A DNA stretch of 8,451 nucleotides from Candidatus Zixiibacteriota bacterium (GCA_003641345.1 QNAD01000068.1:1-8451), one strand, 5' to 3'. Counted from the stretch's first letter, positions 1 through 7,531 are shown. Numbers and translations: made by a program. Notes: generated by a model from the letters alone, not told the origin.

Positions 1-14
1 CCGAATTAAGGTAA
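1..14 (+). other. leader before lpxB, possible tail of an upstream gene
   Basis: Only 14 bases precede the first gene. They hold an AAGG at 8-11, which is close to the lpxB start (3-nt spacing) but could be a weak ribosome binding site. They also hold stop codons in two frames: TAA at 7-9, and TAA at 12-14, which is in frame with lpxB. An upstream gene ending at either stop would be almost or fully contiguous with lpxB, as the genes downstream are with each other. That is inference, because nothing of its protein is visible. Confidence 0.3.
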
Positions 15-1133
15 ATGAACAAAAAATCAATTTTTTTATCTGCCGGAGACCCTTCCGGTGATAATGCTTCATCAAAATTAGTCGAAGCTCTTGGTGTGTT
101 GCATTCTGATATTGAATATTTTGGCTTGGGTGGTGAGCGTTTAAAAAAAATGGGGCAGGAACAGTTTGCATCGGGGACGAAATTAGCAGTGCTTGGTTTT
201 TGGGAAGTTGCTAAACATTATCATTTTTTTAAAAATTTAATGAACCGATGCACAAAAGAAATTGAAAAAAGAAAACCTTCGGTTGTGCTGCTTATAGATT
301 ACCCAGGTTTCAATTTAAGATTAGCCAAAAAAATAAAACATTTGCAGATTCCAATTATTTATTATATTTCGCCTCAGGTTTGGGCTTGGGGAAAAAGACG
401 CATAAAAGAAATAAGAAAAAATGTTGATTTGATGCTTCCAATTTTGCCGTTTGAAGAAATATTTTATGAAAATTCAGGTGTCAATTCAAAATTTGTAGGA
501 CATTATCTTCTCGAAGATATCTCAGAAAATTATATAAGCTCCAAAACTCCAGCAATTGAGAATGAAAAAAATACTATTGCTCTTCTCCCCGGTTCAAGAC
601 CACAGGAAATTGAACGAATGTTAATCCCTTCATTGGAAGCGGCAAAAATGTTCAATGCCAAATACGGAACCCGAGCGATTGTGGCTGGAATAAAAGGGGT
701 ATATGATTATGAAAATACTTTACGTCAATATGACGGTAGTGATATTTCTCTTGTTTATAATAAAACGCGAGAGATAATATATAAAAGTTCTCTGGTAATT
801 TCTGCATCCGGCACCGCTACTTTAGAGGTTGGAATTATCGGTCGTCCAATGGTTGTAATTTACAAGACCGGTTTTATAACCTATAATATTGCCCGCCATT
901 TGGTGAAGCTTGATAAAATTGCTTTGGCAAATTTGGTTATGGATGAAATAGTCGTACCGGAACTTATTCAAAACGATGCAACTCCTGGGAAGATTTTCTC
1001 AGAACTTGAAAAATTTCGAGAAGATAATTCTTATTATGATTCGGTTCAGAACAAACTATTTGGCATCCCTTCTCTTTTGGGCGGGAAAGGTGCATCTGAT
1101 AGAACAGCAAAATTAATAAGTGAATATTTATGA
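15..1133 (+). CDS. lpxB: lipid-A-disaccharide synthase LpxB
   Basis: LpxB (glycosyltransferase family 19) condenses UDP-2,3-diacylglucosamine with 2,3-diacylglucosamine 1-phosphate (lipid X) to give the lipid A disaccharide. It is a peripheral enzyme on the cytosolic face of the inner membrane. Visible family motifs are AGDPSGD (residues 10-16), LIDYPGFN (93-100, with D95 in the place of the conserved functional Asp), YYISPQVWAW (116-125), LLPGSR (190-195, conserved Arg R195), ASGTATLE (264-271, sugar-nucleotide site) and VPELIQNDATP (314-324). The length of 372 aa is normal for the family. The start is firm: an in-frame TAA lies directly before this ATG, and the protein begins at the usual distance from the AGDPSGD loop. 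Small departures from common sequences are VGHYLLED (161-168) and ALANLV (303-308), where Pro is often seen as LPN. The stop overlaps the waaA start by 4 nt (ATGA), suggesting translational coupling. Confidence 0.97.
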   Translation: MNKKSIFLSAGDPSGDNASSKLVEALGVLHSDIEYFGLGGERLKKMGQEQFASGTKLAVLGFWEVAKHYHFFKNLMNRCTKEIEKRKPSVVLLIDYPGFNLRLAKKIKHLQIPIIYYISPQVWAWGKRRIKEIRKNVDLMLPILPFEEIFYENSGVNSKFVGHYLLEDISENYISSKTPAIENEKNTIALLPGSRPQEIERMLIPSLEAAKMFNAKYGTRAIVAGIKGVYDYENTLRQYDGSDISLVYNKTREIIYKSSLVISASGTATLEVGIIGRPMVVIYKTGFITYNIARHLVKLDKIALANLVMDEIVVPELIQNDATPGKIFSELEKFREDNSYYDSVQNKLFGIPSLLGGKGASDRTAKLISEYL

Positions 1134-2362
1134 TTTTTTTAAAGCTTTATAAATTCACTGCATTTATAATTTTATTATTTGTCTCTCCTTATGCATGGTT
1201 CAAAATTAAAAGCGGTTCAATCTTATGGTCAGATCGTTTTGGATTGGGAGATTATCAGAAGGCTGATGTCTGGATTCATGCCGCCTCGGTGGGCGAAGTA
1301 AAAGTAATTAGTTATCTTGTTGATTTTCTATTAGCAAAAAAACCGGAATTAAAAATTCATGTAACCGTGATGACCGAGACCGGATATGCCACAGCAAAAA
1401 GTATTTTCAAAGAACAGGTAAATATTTCTTTTTTACCGCTTGATTCTGGGATTACCGCCTCAAAGGTTGTTGAAAAAATAAATCCGGGTGTAATGGTGAT
1501 TGCTGAAACCGAGATTTGGTTTAATTCCCTCCATAAGCTATTTTCAAAAAAGATACCGGTAATTTTGATAAACGGACGAATGTCATCAAAAGCTTTTGGA
1601 AAATATAAATTTATAAATAAAGCCATGTCTGTAACATTATCAAAATATAGTAAACTGTTTGTAAAATCTGACTCTGATGCTTCTCATTTCAAAAATTTTA
1701 ATCTTCCGAAAAATTTATTGAAAATAATTGGCGACATGAAATTTGATGCTCCGATTATACCTCGTTCCGAAGGACGACGCCAGGAAATCAGACATCGTTA
1801 TGGCATAAATGAAAATGATTATTTGCTTGTGGCTGGTTCTACGAGACCGCGTGAAGAAGAAATTTTGCTTGAATTATTTAAGAAAATCAATTCTGATAAT
1901 TTTAAGCTGATTTTAGCTCCACGGCATATTGAACGTTCAGAACAGATTATGAGTTTAATAGAAGAACAAAATCTTCCTTTTGATTTATGCGAATCATCAA
2001 CCGGCAAAAAGATTGTTCTAATAGATAAATTGGGGTTATTAAATGATTTGTATGTTGCCGCTGATTTGGCATTTGTTGGAGGAACAATGGTTGAGATTGG
2101 CGGGCATAATATATTAGAGCCGGTTTGGGCGGGAACGCCGGTAATTTACGGTCCATCGGTTGCTAATGTGATTGAATCTTCTTTATATATAGAAAAAAAT
2201 AATTATGGATTGAAAGTTTCTTCTAAAGAAGAATTGTTTAAAGTTGTAAAATCTATTTACTTGGGTGAAAAGAAGTTTAATATTAAAAAAAACAGCTTAA
2301 AAGAAAACTCACCAACCGCTATGGCGGGTGAAGAAATTTTAAGAGTATTACAAAATGTTTGA
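1130..2362 (+). CDS. waaA: 3-deoxy-D-manno-octulosonic acid (Kdo) transferase WaaA
   Basis: WaaA/KdtA (glycosyltransferase family 30) moves Kdo from CMP-Kdo onto the lipid A precursor at the inner membrane. An N-terminal hydrophobic anchor covers about residues 3-25. Family motifs follow: IHAASVGEV (49-57), TVMTETGYATAK (79-90), ETEIWFN (126-132), INGRMS (147-152), GDMKFD (201-206), AGSTRPREEE (235-244, often STHEGEE), APRHIER (263-269), ADLAFVGG (311-318) and GGHNILEP (324-331, CMP-Kdo side). The length of 410 aa is usual. The membrane-proximal motif with the proposed catalytic Glu (GERYGF in E. coli) reads SDRFGL here, with Asp at residue 35. The number of Kdo residues added cannot be read from sequence. 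It overlaps lpxB by 4 nt and lpxK by 8 nt, so the three are almost certainly co-transcribed and probably translationally coupled. The family call is secure. Confidence 0.96.
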   Translation: MIFLKLYKFTAFIILLFVSPYAWFKIKSGSILWSDRFGLGDYQKADVWIHAASVGEVKVISYLVDFLLAKKPELKIHVTVMTETGYATAKSIFKEQVNISFLPLDSGITASKVVEKINPGVMVIAETEIWFNSLHKLFSKKIPVILINGRMSSKAFGKYKFINKAMSVTLSKYSKLFVKSDSDASHFKNFNLPKNLLKIIGDMKFDAPIIPRSEGRRQEIRHRYGINENDYLLVAGSTRPREEEILLELFKKINSDNFKLILAPRHIERSEQIMSLIEEQNLPFDLCESSTGKKIVLIDKLGLLNDLYVAADLAFVGGTMVEIGGHNILEPVWAGTPVIYGPSVANVIESSLYIEKNNYGLKVSSKEELFKVVKSIYLGEKKFNIKKNSLKENSPTAMAGEEILRVLQNV

Positions 2363-3440
2363 ACGTATTTGGAAAAAAATAATCCGCCGTGAAAAATTTT
2401 CATTATGGGCTGTCCCTGCTTTATGTTTATGGCTCTGTTCGTTTGCATATAGGCTGATTGTTTTTTTAAATCGTAAATTTAGCTCAACTCTTGTTCATGT
2501 GAAAAAACCAGTTATTTCAATCGGTAATATTACCGTAGGTGGTACCGGTAAAACAACAACAGTTATGTTTATCGCTAAGACTCTTATGCAAGAGGGCTAC
2601 CGTGTGGGAATTGTCTCACGCGGATATGGACGAACAAAAAAAAATGATATTATCGAAGAAAGCTATAAACTAATAAGTAGAAACCCTTCGGAAATAGGCG
2701 ATGAAGTTTTATTTTTGGCAAAACATTTAACTGATGCTGTTTTTTCAATTTCAGAATCAAAATCACAGGCGGTAAAAAATTTAGATGAACAATTTGATGT
2801 TGATGTTGTAATCGTTGATGATGCTTTTCAACATTTTAATCTATATCGTGATATAGATATTATAACTTATGATGCGGCAGTTGATGATAATCTGATGAAG
2901 ATGTTTCCTTATGGTATTCTCAGAGAGCCTAAATCTTCGATAAAAAGAGCTGATATAATTATTATCACCCGCACAAAATTCCATAAAAATATCAATGAAT
3001 TAAAAAATCAGATTGAATCGCTTAATCCAAATGCAGATTTGTATCTTGCTTCGTTTGCGGCAACTGAGATAATTAGTGAAAAACAAACATTACCGGTTAA
3101 ATATCTTGAAGATAAATCAGTGCTTATTTTTGCCGGAATTGGAAATTTTAGAGCTTTTCAAAGACAGGCTCAAGCTCTTTGTGCTGATATTGACGAAGCT
3201 TTGGAATTCTCTGACCATCAGATATATGACAATAAATTACTGAAACATATTAAATTACTTGCAGATAAATACGATTCTGATTTGATTTTAACAACCGGTA
3301 AAGATTTGGTTAAAATTGAAAACTTTGATTTTGGTAGGGATTTATATTATCTTAATCAGGTAATTGATTTGGATCCGGGCGAAGAGAGATTAATTGATAA
3401 ATTGGAAAAAAAATTAAATCTTAAAAAGGCAAAGTCATAA
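2355..3440 (+). CDS. lpxK: tetraacyldisaccharide 4'-kinase LpxK
   Basis: LpxK phosphorylates the 4' position of the disaccharide made by LpxB, giving lipid IVA, the acceptor for WaaA. It is a membrane-bound P-loop kinase. A hydrophobic N-terminal segment (about 15-38) is the membrane-associating helix. The Walker A loop is VGGTGKTT (61-68), followed by SRGYGR (88-93), IGDEVLFLA (114-122, catalytic-type Asp D116), VDDAFQH (154-160), FPYGILREP (184-192), AGIGNFRAF (260-268), FSDH (285-288, conserved Asp-His pair) and LTTGKD (312-317). The length of 361 aa is within family range. Three motifs differ from the usual form at one residue each (GDEP to GDEV, GNP to GNF, TEKD to TGKD), while the catalytic residues remain. 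The start lies inside the end of waaA and the stop shares a base with the nadB start. An A9 run at 2636-2644 is a potential slippage site. Confidence 0.95.
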   Translation: MFERIWKKIIRREKFSLWAVPALCLWLCSFAYRLIVFLNRKFSSTLVHVKKPVISIGNITVGGTGKTTTVMFIAKTLMQEGYRVGIVSRGYGRTKKNDIIEESYKLISRNPSEIGDEVLFLAKHLTDAVFSISESKSQAVKNLDEQFDVDVVIVDDAFQHFNLYRDIDIITYDAAVDDNLMKMFPYGILREPKSSIKRADIIIITRTKFHKNINELKNQIESLNPNADLYLASFAATEIISEKQTLPVKYLEDKSVLIFAGIGNFRAFQRQAQALCADIDEALEFSDHQIYDNKLLKHIKLLADKYDSDLILTTGKDLVKIENFDFGRDLYYLNQVIDLDPGEERLIDKLEKKLNLKKAKS

Positions 3441-5050
3441 TGGAAAAAAAATATGATTTTCTTGTGGTTGGCTCTGGAATTGCCGGACTGTTTTATGCCT
3501 TAAAACTTGTTGCCAAAGATCCAAAAGTAAAAATTGCAATCATCACTAAAAAAGGCGAAGCCAATACCAGCACTAACCGTGCCCAAGGTGGGATTGCTGC
3601 TGTTTTTTCCAAAATCGATTCGTTTGAGTCACATATAAAAGATACTATCATTTGTGGTGTTGGACTATGTCATGAAAATGTAGTTGAACAAATAATTGAA
3701 GCTGGACCTAAAGTAATTGAAGAACTTATCTCATATGGTGTTAAATTTTCTACTGATGAAGATGGTTTTAATCTTGGGCGTGAAGGCGGGCATTCTGAAA
3801 AAAGAATACTTCATGCCGGAGATTTAACAGGTAGAAAAATTGAACGAGCTTTATTAAATGCGTGTAAAAATTATAAAGATAATATTGATTTATATCGCAA
3901 TAACATAGTTCTTGATTTAATTACAGGGAAAACCGCAGGAGTGGAATATTGTGCCGGTGCTTTTGTTTTCACTGAACATGAGCGAAAATTATCATCATTT
4001 TATGCACCGGTTACACTTTTAGCTTCAGGCGGTTTAGGCCAAATATATTTTCATAATACCAATCCCAAAATTGCAACCGGCGATGGTATTGCTATGGCTT
4101 ATAGAGCCGGTCTTTCGCTTGGAAACCTTGAATTTGTGCAATTTCATCCTACATCATTATATAGCCCAGGACGATGGCCGTTTTTGATTTCGGAAGCAGT
4201 AAGAGGTGAGGGAGCACGTTTATTATCTATAGATGGCAAGTATTTTATGGAAGGTACGCATGAACTTGAGGAGTTAGCACCCCGTGATATTGTTGCTCGT
4301 GCTGTTGATAAAGAATTAAAAGAAAGTGGAGAAGAATTTGTTTTTCTTGATATAAGCCATAAAGATTCAGAATTTGTTAAAAGTAGATTCCCAAATATAT
4401 ATAAAGAATGCTTACGAAGAGGCTTTGATATGACCCAACGGCCAATTCCGGTTGTTCCTGCGGCACATTACTCTTGCGGAGGAGTTGTCTCAAAAATTAA
4501 TGGCGAAACAGAATTACCCGGTTTATATGTCGCTGGCGAAGTTGCTATGAGCGGAATGCATGGAGCAAATAGATTAGCGTCAAATTCACTTCTGGAAGCG
4601 GTTGTAATGGCAGAGGAAGCATCAAAAGCATCATATTATTATTTTTCTAATTTTGATTTTTCAAAAAGCAATGTTGAGATTGACAATCTGATGTATTCTT
4701 CGCTAAAATATCCAAGAGAGAAAGTACTAATAACACATGACCGCCGTCAATTATGTCGGATAATGTCAGATTTTGCCGGAATAGTTCGCAGTCGTGACAG
4801 GTTAACGCTTGCGTTGGAGAAAATAAATCGGGTTGCTGATAGTATTGAGGCATATTATATGGCAACACCGGCAACTTATAGAGTGGTGGAACTGCGTAAT
4901 ATGGCAACAGTATCAAAACTTCTCATCCAGTCAGCACTAAAAAGACATGAGTCACGCGGTTTACATTATTTGGAAGAATATCCAAAAACAAATGATGATT
5001 TCAAGAAGGACACAGTACTATTAGGAAGATTAGCAAATCAACGGAAATAA
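3440..5050 (+). CDS. nadB: L-aspartate oxidase NadB
   Basis: NadB is the FAD enzyme that oxidises L-aspartate to iminoaspartate, the first step of de novo NAD synthesis. NadA then condenses the product to quinolinate. No nadA or nadC is in the window. The dinucleotide-binding loop is GSGIAGL (11-17). It is followed by NTSTNRAQGGIAA (42-54), GREGGHSEKRILHA (113-126, E115), TGDGIAMAYRAG (213-224), EFVQFHPT (231-238, H236), SEAVRGEGA (251-259), PRDIVARAVD (281-290, R282), HYSCGG (343-348, H343), and GMHGANRLASNSLLEA (372-387, R378). The 536 aa match the family length of about 540. NadB belongs to the succinate dehydrogenase/fumarate reductase flavoprotein superfamily. The GREGGHS segment, the HYSCGG form and the lack of neighbouring sdhB/frdB genes favour NadB. 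AAGG at 3426-3429 is a reasonable ribosome binding site, 10 nt before the ATG. It overlaps lpxK by one base (TAATG) and ends 3 nt before guaA. Confidence 0.95.
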   Translation: MEKKYDFLVVGSGIAGLFYALKLVAKDPKVKIAIITKKGEANTSTNRAQGGIAAVFSKIDSFESHIKDTIICGVGLCHENVVEQIIEAGPKVIEELISYGVKFSTDEDGFNLGREGGHSEKRILHAGDLTGRKIERALLNACKNYKDNIDLYRNNIVLDLITGKTAGVEYCAGAFVFTEHERKLSSFYAPVTLLASGGLGQIYFHNTNPKIATGDGIAMAYRAGLSLGNLEFVQFHPTSLYSPGRWPFLISEAVRGEGARLLSIDGKYFMEGTHELEELAPRDIVARAVDKELKESGEEFVFLDISHKDSEFVKSRFPNIYKECLRRGFDMTQRPIPVVPAAHYSCGGVVSKINGETELPGLYVAGEVAMSGMHGANRLASNSLLEAVVMAEEASKASYYYFSNFDFSKSNVEIDNLMYSSLKYPREKVLITHDRRQLCRIMSDFAGIVRSRDRLTLALEKINRVADSIEAYYMATPATYRVVELRNMATVSKLLIQSALKRHESRGLHYLEEYPKTNDDFKKDTVLLGRLANQRK

Positions 5051-5053
5051 ATT

Positions 5054-6595
5054 ATGGCTGAACAACATGAAATGATTCTAATTTTAGATTTTGGCTCTCA
5101 ATATACTCAATTGATTGCCCGAAGAATTCGCGAAGCAAAAGTATATTGCGAAATAGTACCATACAATACTAACCTCAATGAGTTTAAAAACCGTAATGTA
5201 AAAGGTTATGTCCTTTCGGGAGGTCCGGATTCGGCTCTTGATGAAGGTACTCCCCGTTTGGATGCATCGTTTTATGATGTAAATATTCCAATCCTTGGGG
5301 TCTGTTATGGAATGCAACTTTTAGCTTTAAACTATGGCGGTAAGCTGGAACAATCTTTATCCCGTGAATATGGACGTGCGATATTCTCTCCCCAAAATAA
5401 TACCCCTTTAACTGATAGCCTTCCAGCTAAGAGTCAGGTTTGGATGTCGCATGGTGATTCTATTGTAAAAATGCCGAATGGATTCAAAGTTATTGGTTCA
5501 ACTGATTCTATAGAAATTGCCGCCATTGCCAATAATGAAAAAAAAGCATATGGATTGCAATTCCATCCCGAAGTGCATCATACCGATGAAGGTAAAAATA
5601 TTATCAGTAATTTCCTTTTTGATATTTGCGAGATGAAAGGAGACTGGACTCAGGAAGCATTTATTGAAAGTACGGTGAATTCTGTCAAAGAAAAAGTAGG
5701 TAATGATAAATTAGTGCTTGGTATTTCCGGTGGAGTCGATTCAACTGTAGCTGGAGTTTTGATTTCCAAAGCCTTAGGTAATAATCTTCATGGGGTTTTT
5801 GTCAACAACGGCCTTCTCAGAAAAAATGAATTTGAAACCGTAACAGAAATGCTTCGCGATTTGAATATAAATCTACACCCTGTTGATGCTTCTGATTTGT
5901 TTTTAGACCGTTTGATTGGCGTTATTGATCCGGAAAAGAAAAGGAAAATCATCGGTTCTACGTTTATTGATGTTTTTGAAAAAGAGGCTGACAAAATCGG
6001 TAACGTGGTTTATTTGGGACAGGGAACACTCTATCCCGATGTAATTGAATCAGTATCTTTTAAAGGACCATCAGATACTATTAAATCCCATCATAATGTG
6101 GGCGGTCTTAAAGATATCATGAAATTAAAACTGATAGAGCCACTTCGAGAACTTTTCAAAGATGAAGTGAGAGAACTTGGGAAGAAACTTAATATTCCAG
6201 AAAAATTCTTAGGTCGTCATCCATTCCCCGGACCCGGATTAGCGGTTAGAATTTTAGGGGAAATTACAAGAGAAAGAGTTGCAATTCTTCAGGAAGTAGA
6301 TGCAATTTTTATTGATGAACTTTATAGGAACAACATTTATAATGATATTTGGCAGGCATTTGCTGTTTTATTACCGGTTAAAACAGTGGGAGTAATGGGT
6401 GATGAGAGAACCTATGAGAACGTGATAGCTCTAAGGGCGGTAACATCGGTCGATGGCATGACGGCTGATTGGGCGAGAATTGATAATGAGATTTTAGCTT
6501 ATATTTCAAATAGAATTATTCGTGAAGTCAAACAGGTTAATCGCGTAACCTATGATATTTCATCCAAACCACCGGCAACTATCGAATGGGAGTAG
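5054..6595 (+). CDS. guaA: glutamine-hydrolysing GMP synthase GuaA
   Basis: GuaA converts XMP to GMP with ATP and glutamine-derived ammonia, the last step of guanine nucleotide synthesis in the cytosol. The class I glutamine amidotransferase domain occupies about residues 7-190. It has the oxyanion region SGGPDS (55-60), the nucleophile C84 in GVCYGMQ (82-88), and H171 and E173 in FHPEV, so the triad is complete. The ATP-pyrophosphatase domain follows, with its P-loop SGGVDS at 225-230 and [12 protein letters not shown] at 322-333. The C-terminal dimerisation/XMP-binding domain contains [17 protein letters not shown] (387-403) and ends with [13 protein letters not shown] (501-513). The length of 513 aa is normal. 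The first ATG gives [16 protein letters not shown]; a start at M7 is possible but less likely. It sits 3 nt after nadB with only a weak GGA upstream, so it probably relies on read-through from the same transcript. Confidence 0.97.
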   Translation: MAEQHEMILILDFGSQYTQLIARRIREAKVYCEIVPYNTNLNEFKNRNVKGYVLSGGPDSALDEGTPRLDASFYDVNIPILGVCYGMQLLALNYGGKLEQSLSREYGRAIFSPQNNTPLTDSLPAKSQVWMSHGDSIVKMPNGFKVIGSTDSIEIAAIANNEKKAYGLQFHPEVHHTDEGKNIISNFLFDICEMKGDWTQEAFIESTVNSVKEKVGNDKLVLGISGGVDSTVAGVLISKALGNNLHGVFVNNGLLRKNEFETVTEMLRDLNINLHPVDASDLFLDRLIGVIDPEKKRKIIGSTFIDVFEKEADKIGNVVYLGQGTLYPDVIESVSFKGPSDTIKSHHNVGGLKDIMKLKLIEPLRELFKDEVRELGKKLNIPEKFLGRHPFPGPGLAVRILGEITRERVAILQEVDAIFIDELYRNNIYNDIWQAFAVLLPVKTVGVMGDERTYENVIALRAVTSVDGMTADWARIDNEILAYISNRIIREVKQVNRVTYDISSKPPATIEWE

Positions 6596-6604
6596 TAAGC
6601 TACT
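6591..6604 (+). other. small hairpin across the guaA stop codon
   Basis: AGTAG (6591-6595, containing the TAG stop) can pair with CTACT (6600-6604) around a TAAG loop. Two G-T wobble pairs could extend the stem. There is no run of T directly after it, so it is a poor candidate for a rho-independent terminator, and read-through into the hydrolase gene remains possible. The right arm overlaps the CTACTTTG sequence that recurs in the next intergenic region. Confidence 0.25.
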
Positions 6605-6628
6605 TTGAGTATTAAAAATTTATTAGGA
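6600..6628 (+). promoter_or_regulatory. shared intergenic motif, copy 1 (CTACTTTG-N14-ATTAGGA)
   Basis: CTACTTTG at 6600-6607 and ATTAGGA at 6622-6628 recur in the next intergenic region (7525-7532 and 7547-7553) with exactly the same 14-nt gap. Across the 29 nt the two copies agree at 20 positions without gaps. TACTTT starts 47 nt before the hydrolase ATG here and 45 nt before the polyprenyl synthase ATG in the other copy. By analogy with the second copy, TACTTT may be a -10 element and ATTAGGA part of the leader. However, this copy has no recognisable -35 at the matching spacing, where guaA coding sequence lies. Function is inferred, not shown. Confidence 0.4.
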
Positions 6629-6640
6629 CAATCTTATAAT
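6612..6640 (+). promoter_or_regulatory. candidate sigma70-type promoter directly before the hydrolase gene
   Basis: A perfect TATAAT lies at 6635-6640, with TTAAAA (4 of 6 to TTGACA) at 6612-6617 and a 17-nt spacer. The -10 box ends only 7 nt before the ATG at 6648, so transcription would begin at or within a base or two of the start codon, giving a leaderless mRNA. That fits the absence of a ribosome binding site at normal distance, since the nearest AGGA is 19 nt upstream. The region is very A+T-rich, so a chance TATAAT is a real alternative. Confidence 0.35.
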
Positions 6641-6647
6641 TATACAA

Positions 6648-7466
6648 ATGCTTAAAATTTTATATTGGATAATAATCATATTTGGCGGGACATTCTTAGT
6701 ATTCTCGTTATATATCTATTTCAATCAGCACAAAATGGTTTTCTTTCCATCACAAACTTTTATTGATTCACCGGACAACTGGAAAATTGAATTTGAAAAT
6801 ATATTTATAAATGTGAATGAATCAGAGAAGATTCATGGCTGGTATTTTCCATCAACGGACACAACCGTAAAAAAAACAGTTTTATTATTTCACGGAAACG
6901 GCGGAAATATTTCTAATCGGATGCCAACTATTCAATTTTTTGTAAAAAACAAAATAAACCTATTCTTATTTGATTATCGCGGGTATGGGCAGTCCGATGG
7001 AAAACCGAGTGAAGAAAATATGTATGTAGATAGTAAAGTGGCTTATAATTGGCTCTTGGAACAAAAAGAAGTTTTGCCACAGGATATAATACTATTTGGA
7101 CGTTCTCTTGGAGGAGTTCCGGCAATTGATTTGGCTACAAAAGCTGATTGCGGAGGGTTGATATTGGAATCAACTTTGACATCGGCTAAAGATATGGGGA
7201 AATTAATGTTTCCCGGCATGCCAATAAATTTTTTGCTGAGATATAAACTTAACTCGATTGATAAAATTGATAAAATAAAATGCCCTGTATTGATTTGCCA
7301 CTCTCAAACCGATGAGATTATTCCATTTGAAATGGGGCAAAAACTGTTTGAGAAAGCAAAAGAACCAAAACAGTTCTTTGAACTTTTCGGCGGGCATAAT
7401 GAATTGGAATATCTGGATAATGATAAATATCAACATTCAATATTAAATCTGATAAATAGATTTTGA
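6648..7466 (+). CDS. membrane-anchored alpha/beta hydrolase of unknown substrate
   Basis: This is a serine hydrolase with the alpha/beta fold, resembling the ABHD13/Bem46-like branch of the superfamily. A hydrophobic N-terminal segment (about 3-24) with few charges before it looks like a signal anchor, so the catalytic domain is probably tethered to the inner membrane. Next come KMVFFPS (29-35), the oxyanion motif FHGNGGN (81-87), DYRGYGQSDG (109-118), the nucleophile elbow GRSLGG (151-156, S153), the acid D222 in SQTDEIIP, and H250 in GGHNE, giving a complete Ser-Asp-His triad. The length of 272 aa is typical. No cap domain large enough to suggest a specific lipase or peptidase is evident, and the substrate cannot be predicted. 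It follows guaA after 52 nt and shares no pathway with it. No Shine-Dalgarno is visible. A start at M30 would remove the anchor and is less attractive. Confidence 0.85.
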   Translation: MLKILYWIIIIFGGTFLVFSLYIYFNQHKMVFFPSQTFIDSPDNWKIEFENIFINVNESEKIHGWYFPSTDTTVKKTVLLFHGNGGNISNRMPTIQFFVKNKINLFLFDYRGYGQSDGKPSEENMYVDSKVAYNWLLEQKEVLPQDIILFGRSLGGVPAIDLATKADCGGLILESTLTSAKDMGKLMFPGMPINFLLRYKLNSIDKIDKIKCPVLICHSQTDEIIPFEMGQKLFEKAKEPKQFFELFGGHNELEYLDNDKYQHSILNLINRF

Positions 7467-7478
7467 TTTTTTTCTGTT

Positions 7479-7500
7479 GATTATTGTTATTTTAATAATC
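7479..7500 (+). terminator. weak A+T-rich inverted repeat after the hydrolase gene
   Basis: GATTATT (7479-7485) and AATAATC (7494-7500) form a perfect 7-bp stem around an 8-nt loop, 12 nt past the hydrolase stop. A T-rich run precedes the stem, but only GTTT follows it and the stem has a single G-C pair, so this would be a weak intrinsic terminator. Its place between the hydrolase stop and a good promoter is what one would expect of a transcript end. Chance is plausible in such A+T-rich DNA. Confidence 0.3.
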
Positions 7501-7502
7501 GT

Positions 7503-7531
7503 TTGACAACTGCCCCAGGACGACCTACTTT
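7503..7531 (+). promoter_or_regulatory. sigma70-type promoter of the polyprenyl synthase gene
   Basis: A perfect TTGACA (-35) lies at 7503-7508. It is followed by an optimal 17-nt spacer and TACTTT (7526-7531), which keeps the three most conserved -10 positions (T1, A2, T6). Transcription would start near 7538, leaving a leader of about 33 nt before the ATG at 7571. The same bases also nearly fit the Bacteroidota promoter form (TTTG at 7502-7505, then TAnnTTTG), except that the -7 part is one base short. Either way it marks the start of a new transcription unit. Confidence 0.6.

Noticed and set aside
1357..2448. Several minus-strand open frames of 62-89 codons opposite waaA and lpxK
   Set aside because: They lie fully inside, or antisense across the junction of, well-recognised + strand genes. 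Their translations show no family motif, and they have no convincing start signals. They are shadow frames.
4647..4916. Minus-strand open frame of 89 codons opposite the end of nadB
   Set aside because: It is antisense to a conserved part of NadB, and its composition looks like a mirror of the coding frame. There is no supporting motif.
5020..5026. ATTAGGA upstream of guaA as a third copy of the shared intergenic element
   Set aside because: It lies in nadB coding sequence, lacks the CTACTTTG half at the right distance, and is placed differently relative to the guaA start.
3440..5050. Succinate dehydrogenase or fumarate reductase flavoprotein instead of NadB
   Set aside because: The superfamily motifs are shared, but the length (536 aa), the GREGGHSEKRILHA and HYSCGG forms and the absence of an iron-sulfur subunit gene next door fit L-aspartate oxidase better.
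6635..6644. Perfect 10-bp palindrome TATAATTATA before the hydrolase start as an operator
   Set aside because: It is made only of A and T in a very A+T-rich gap and contains the TATAAT box, so chance or promoter sequence explains it more simply.
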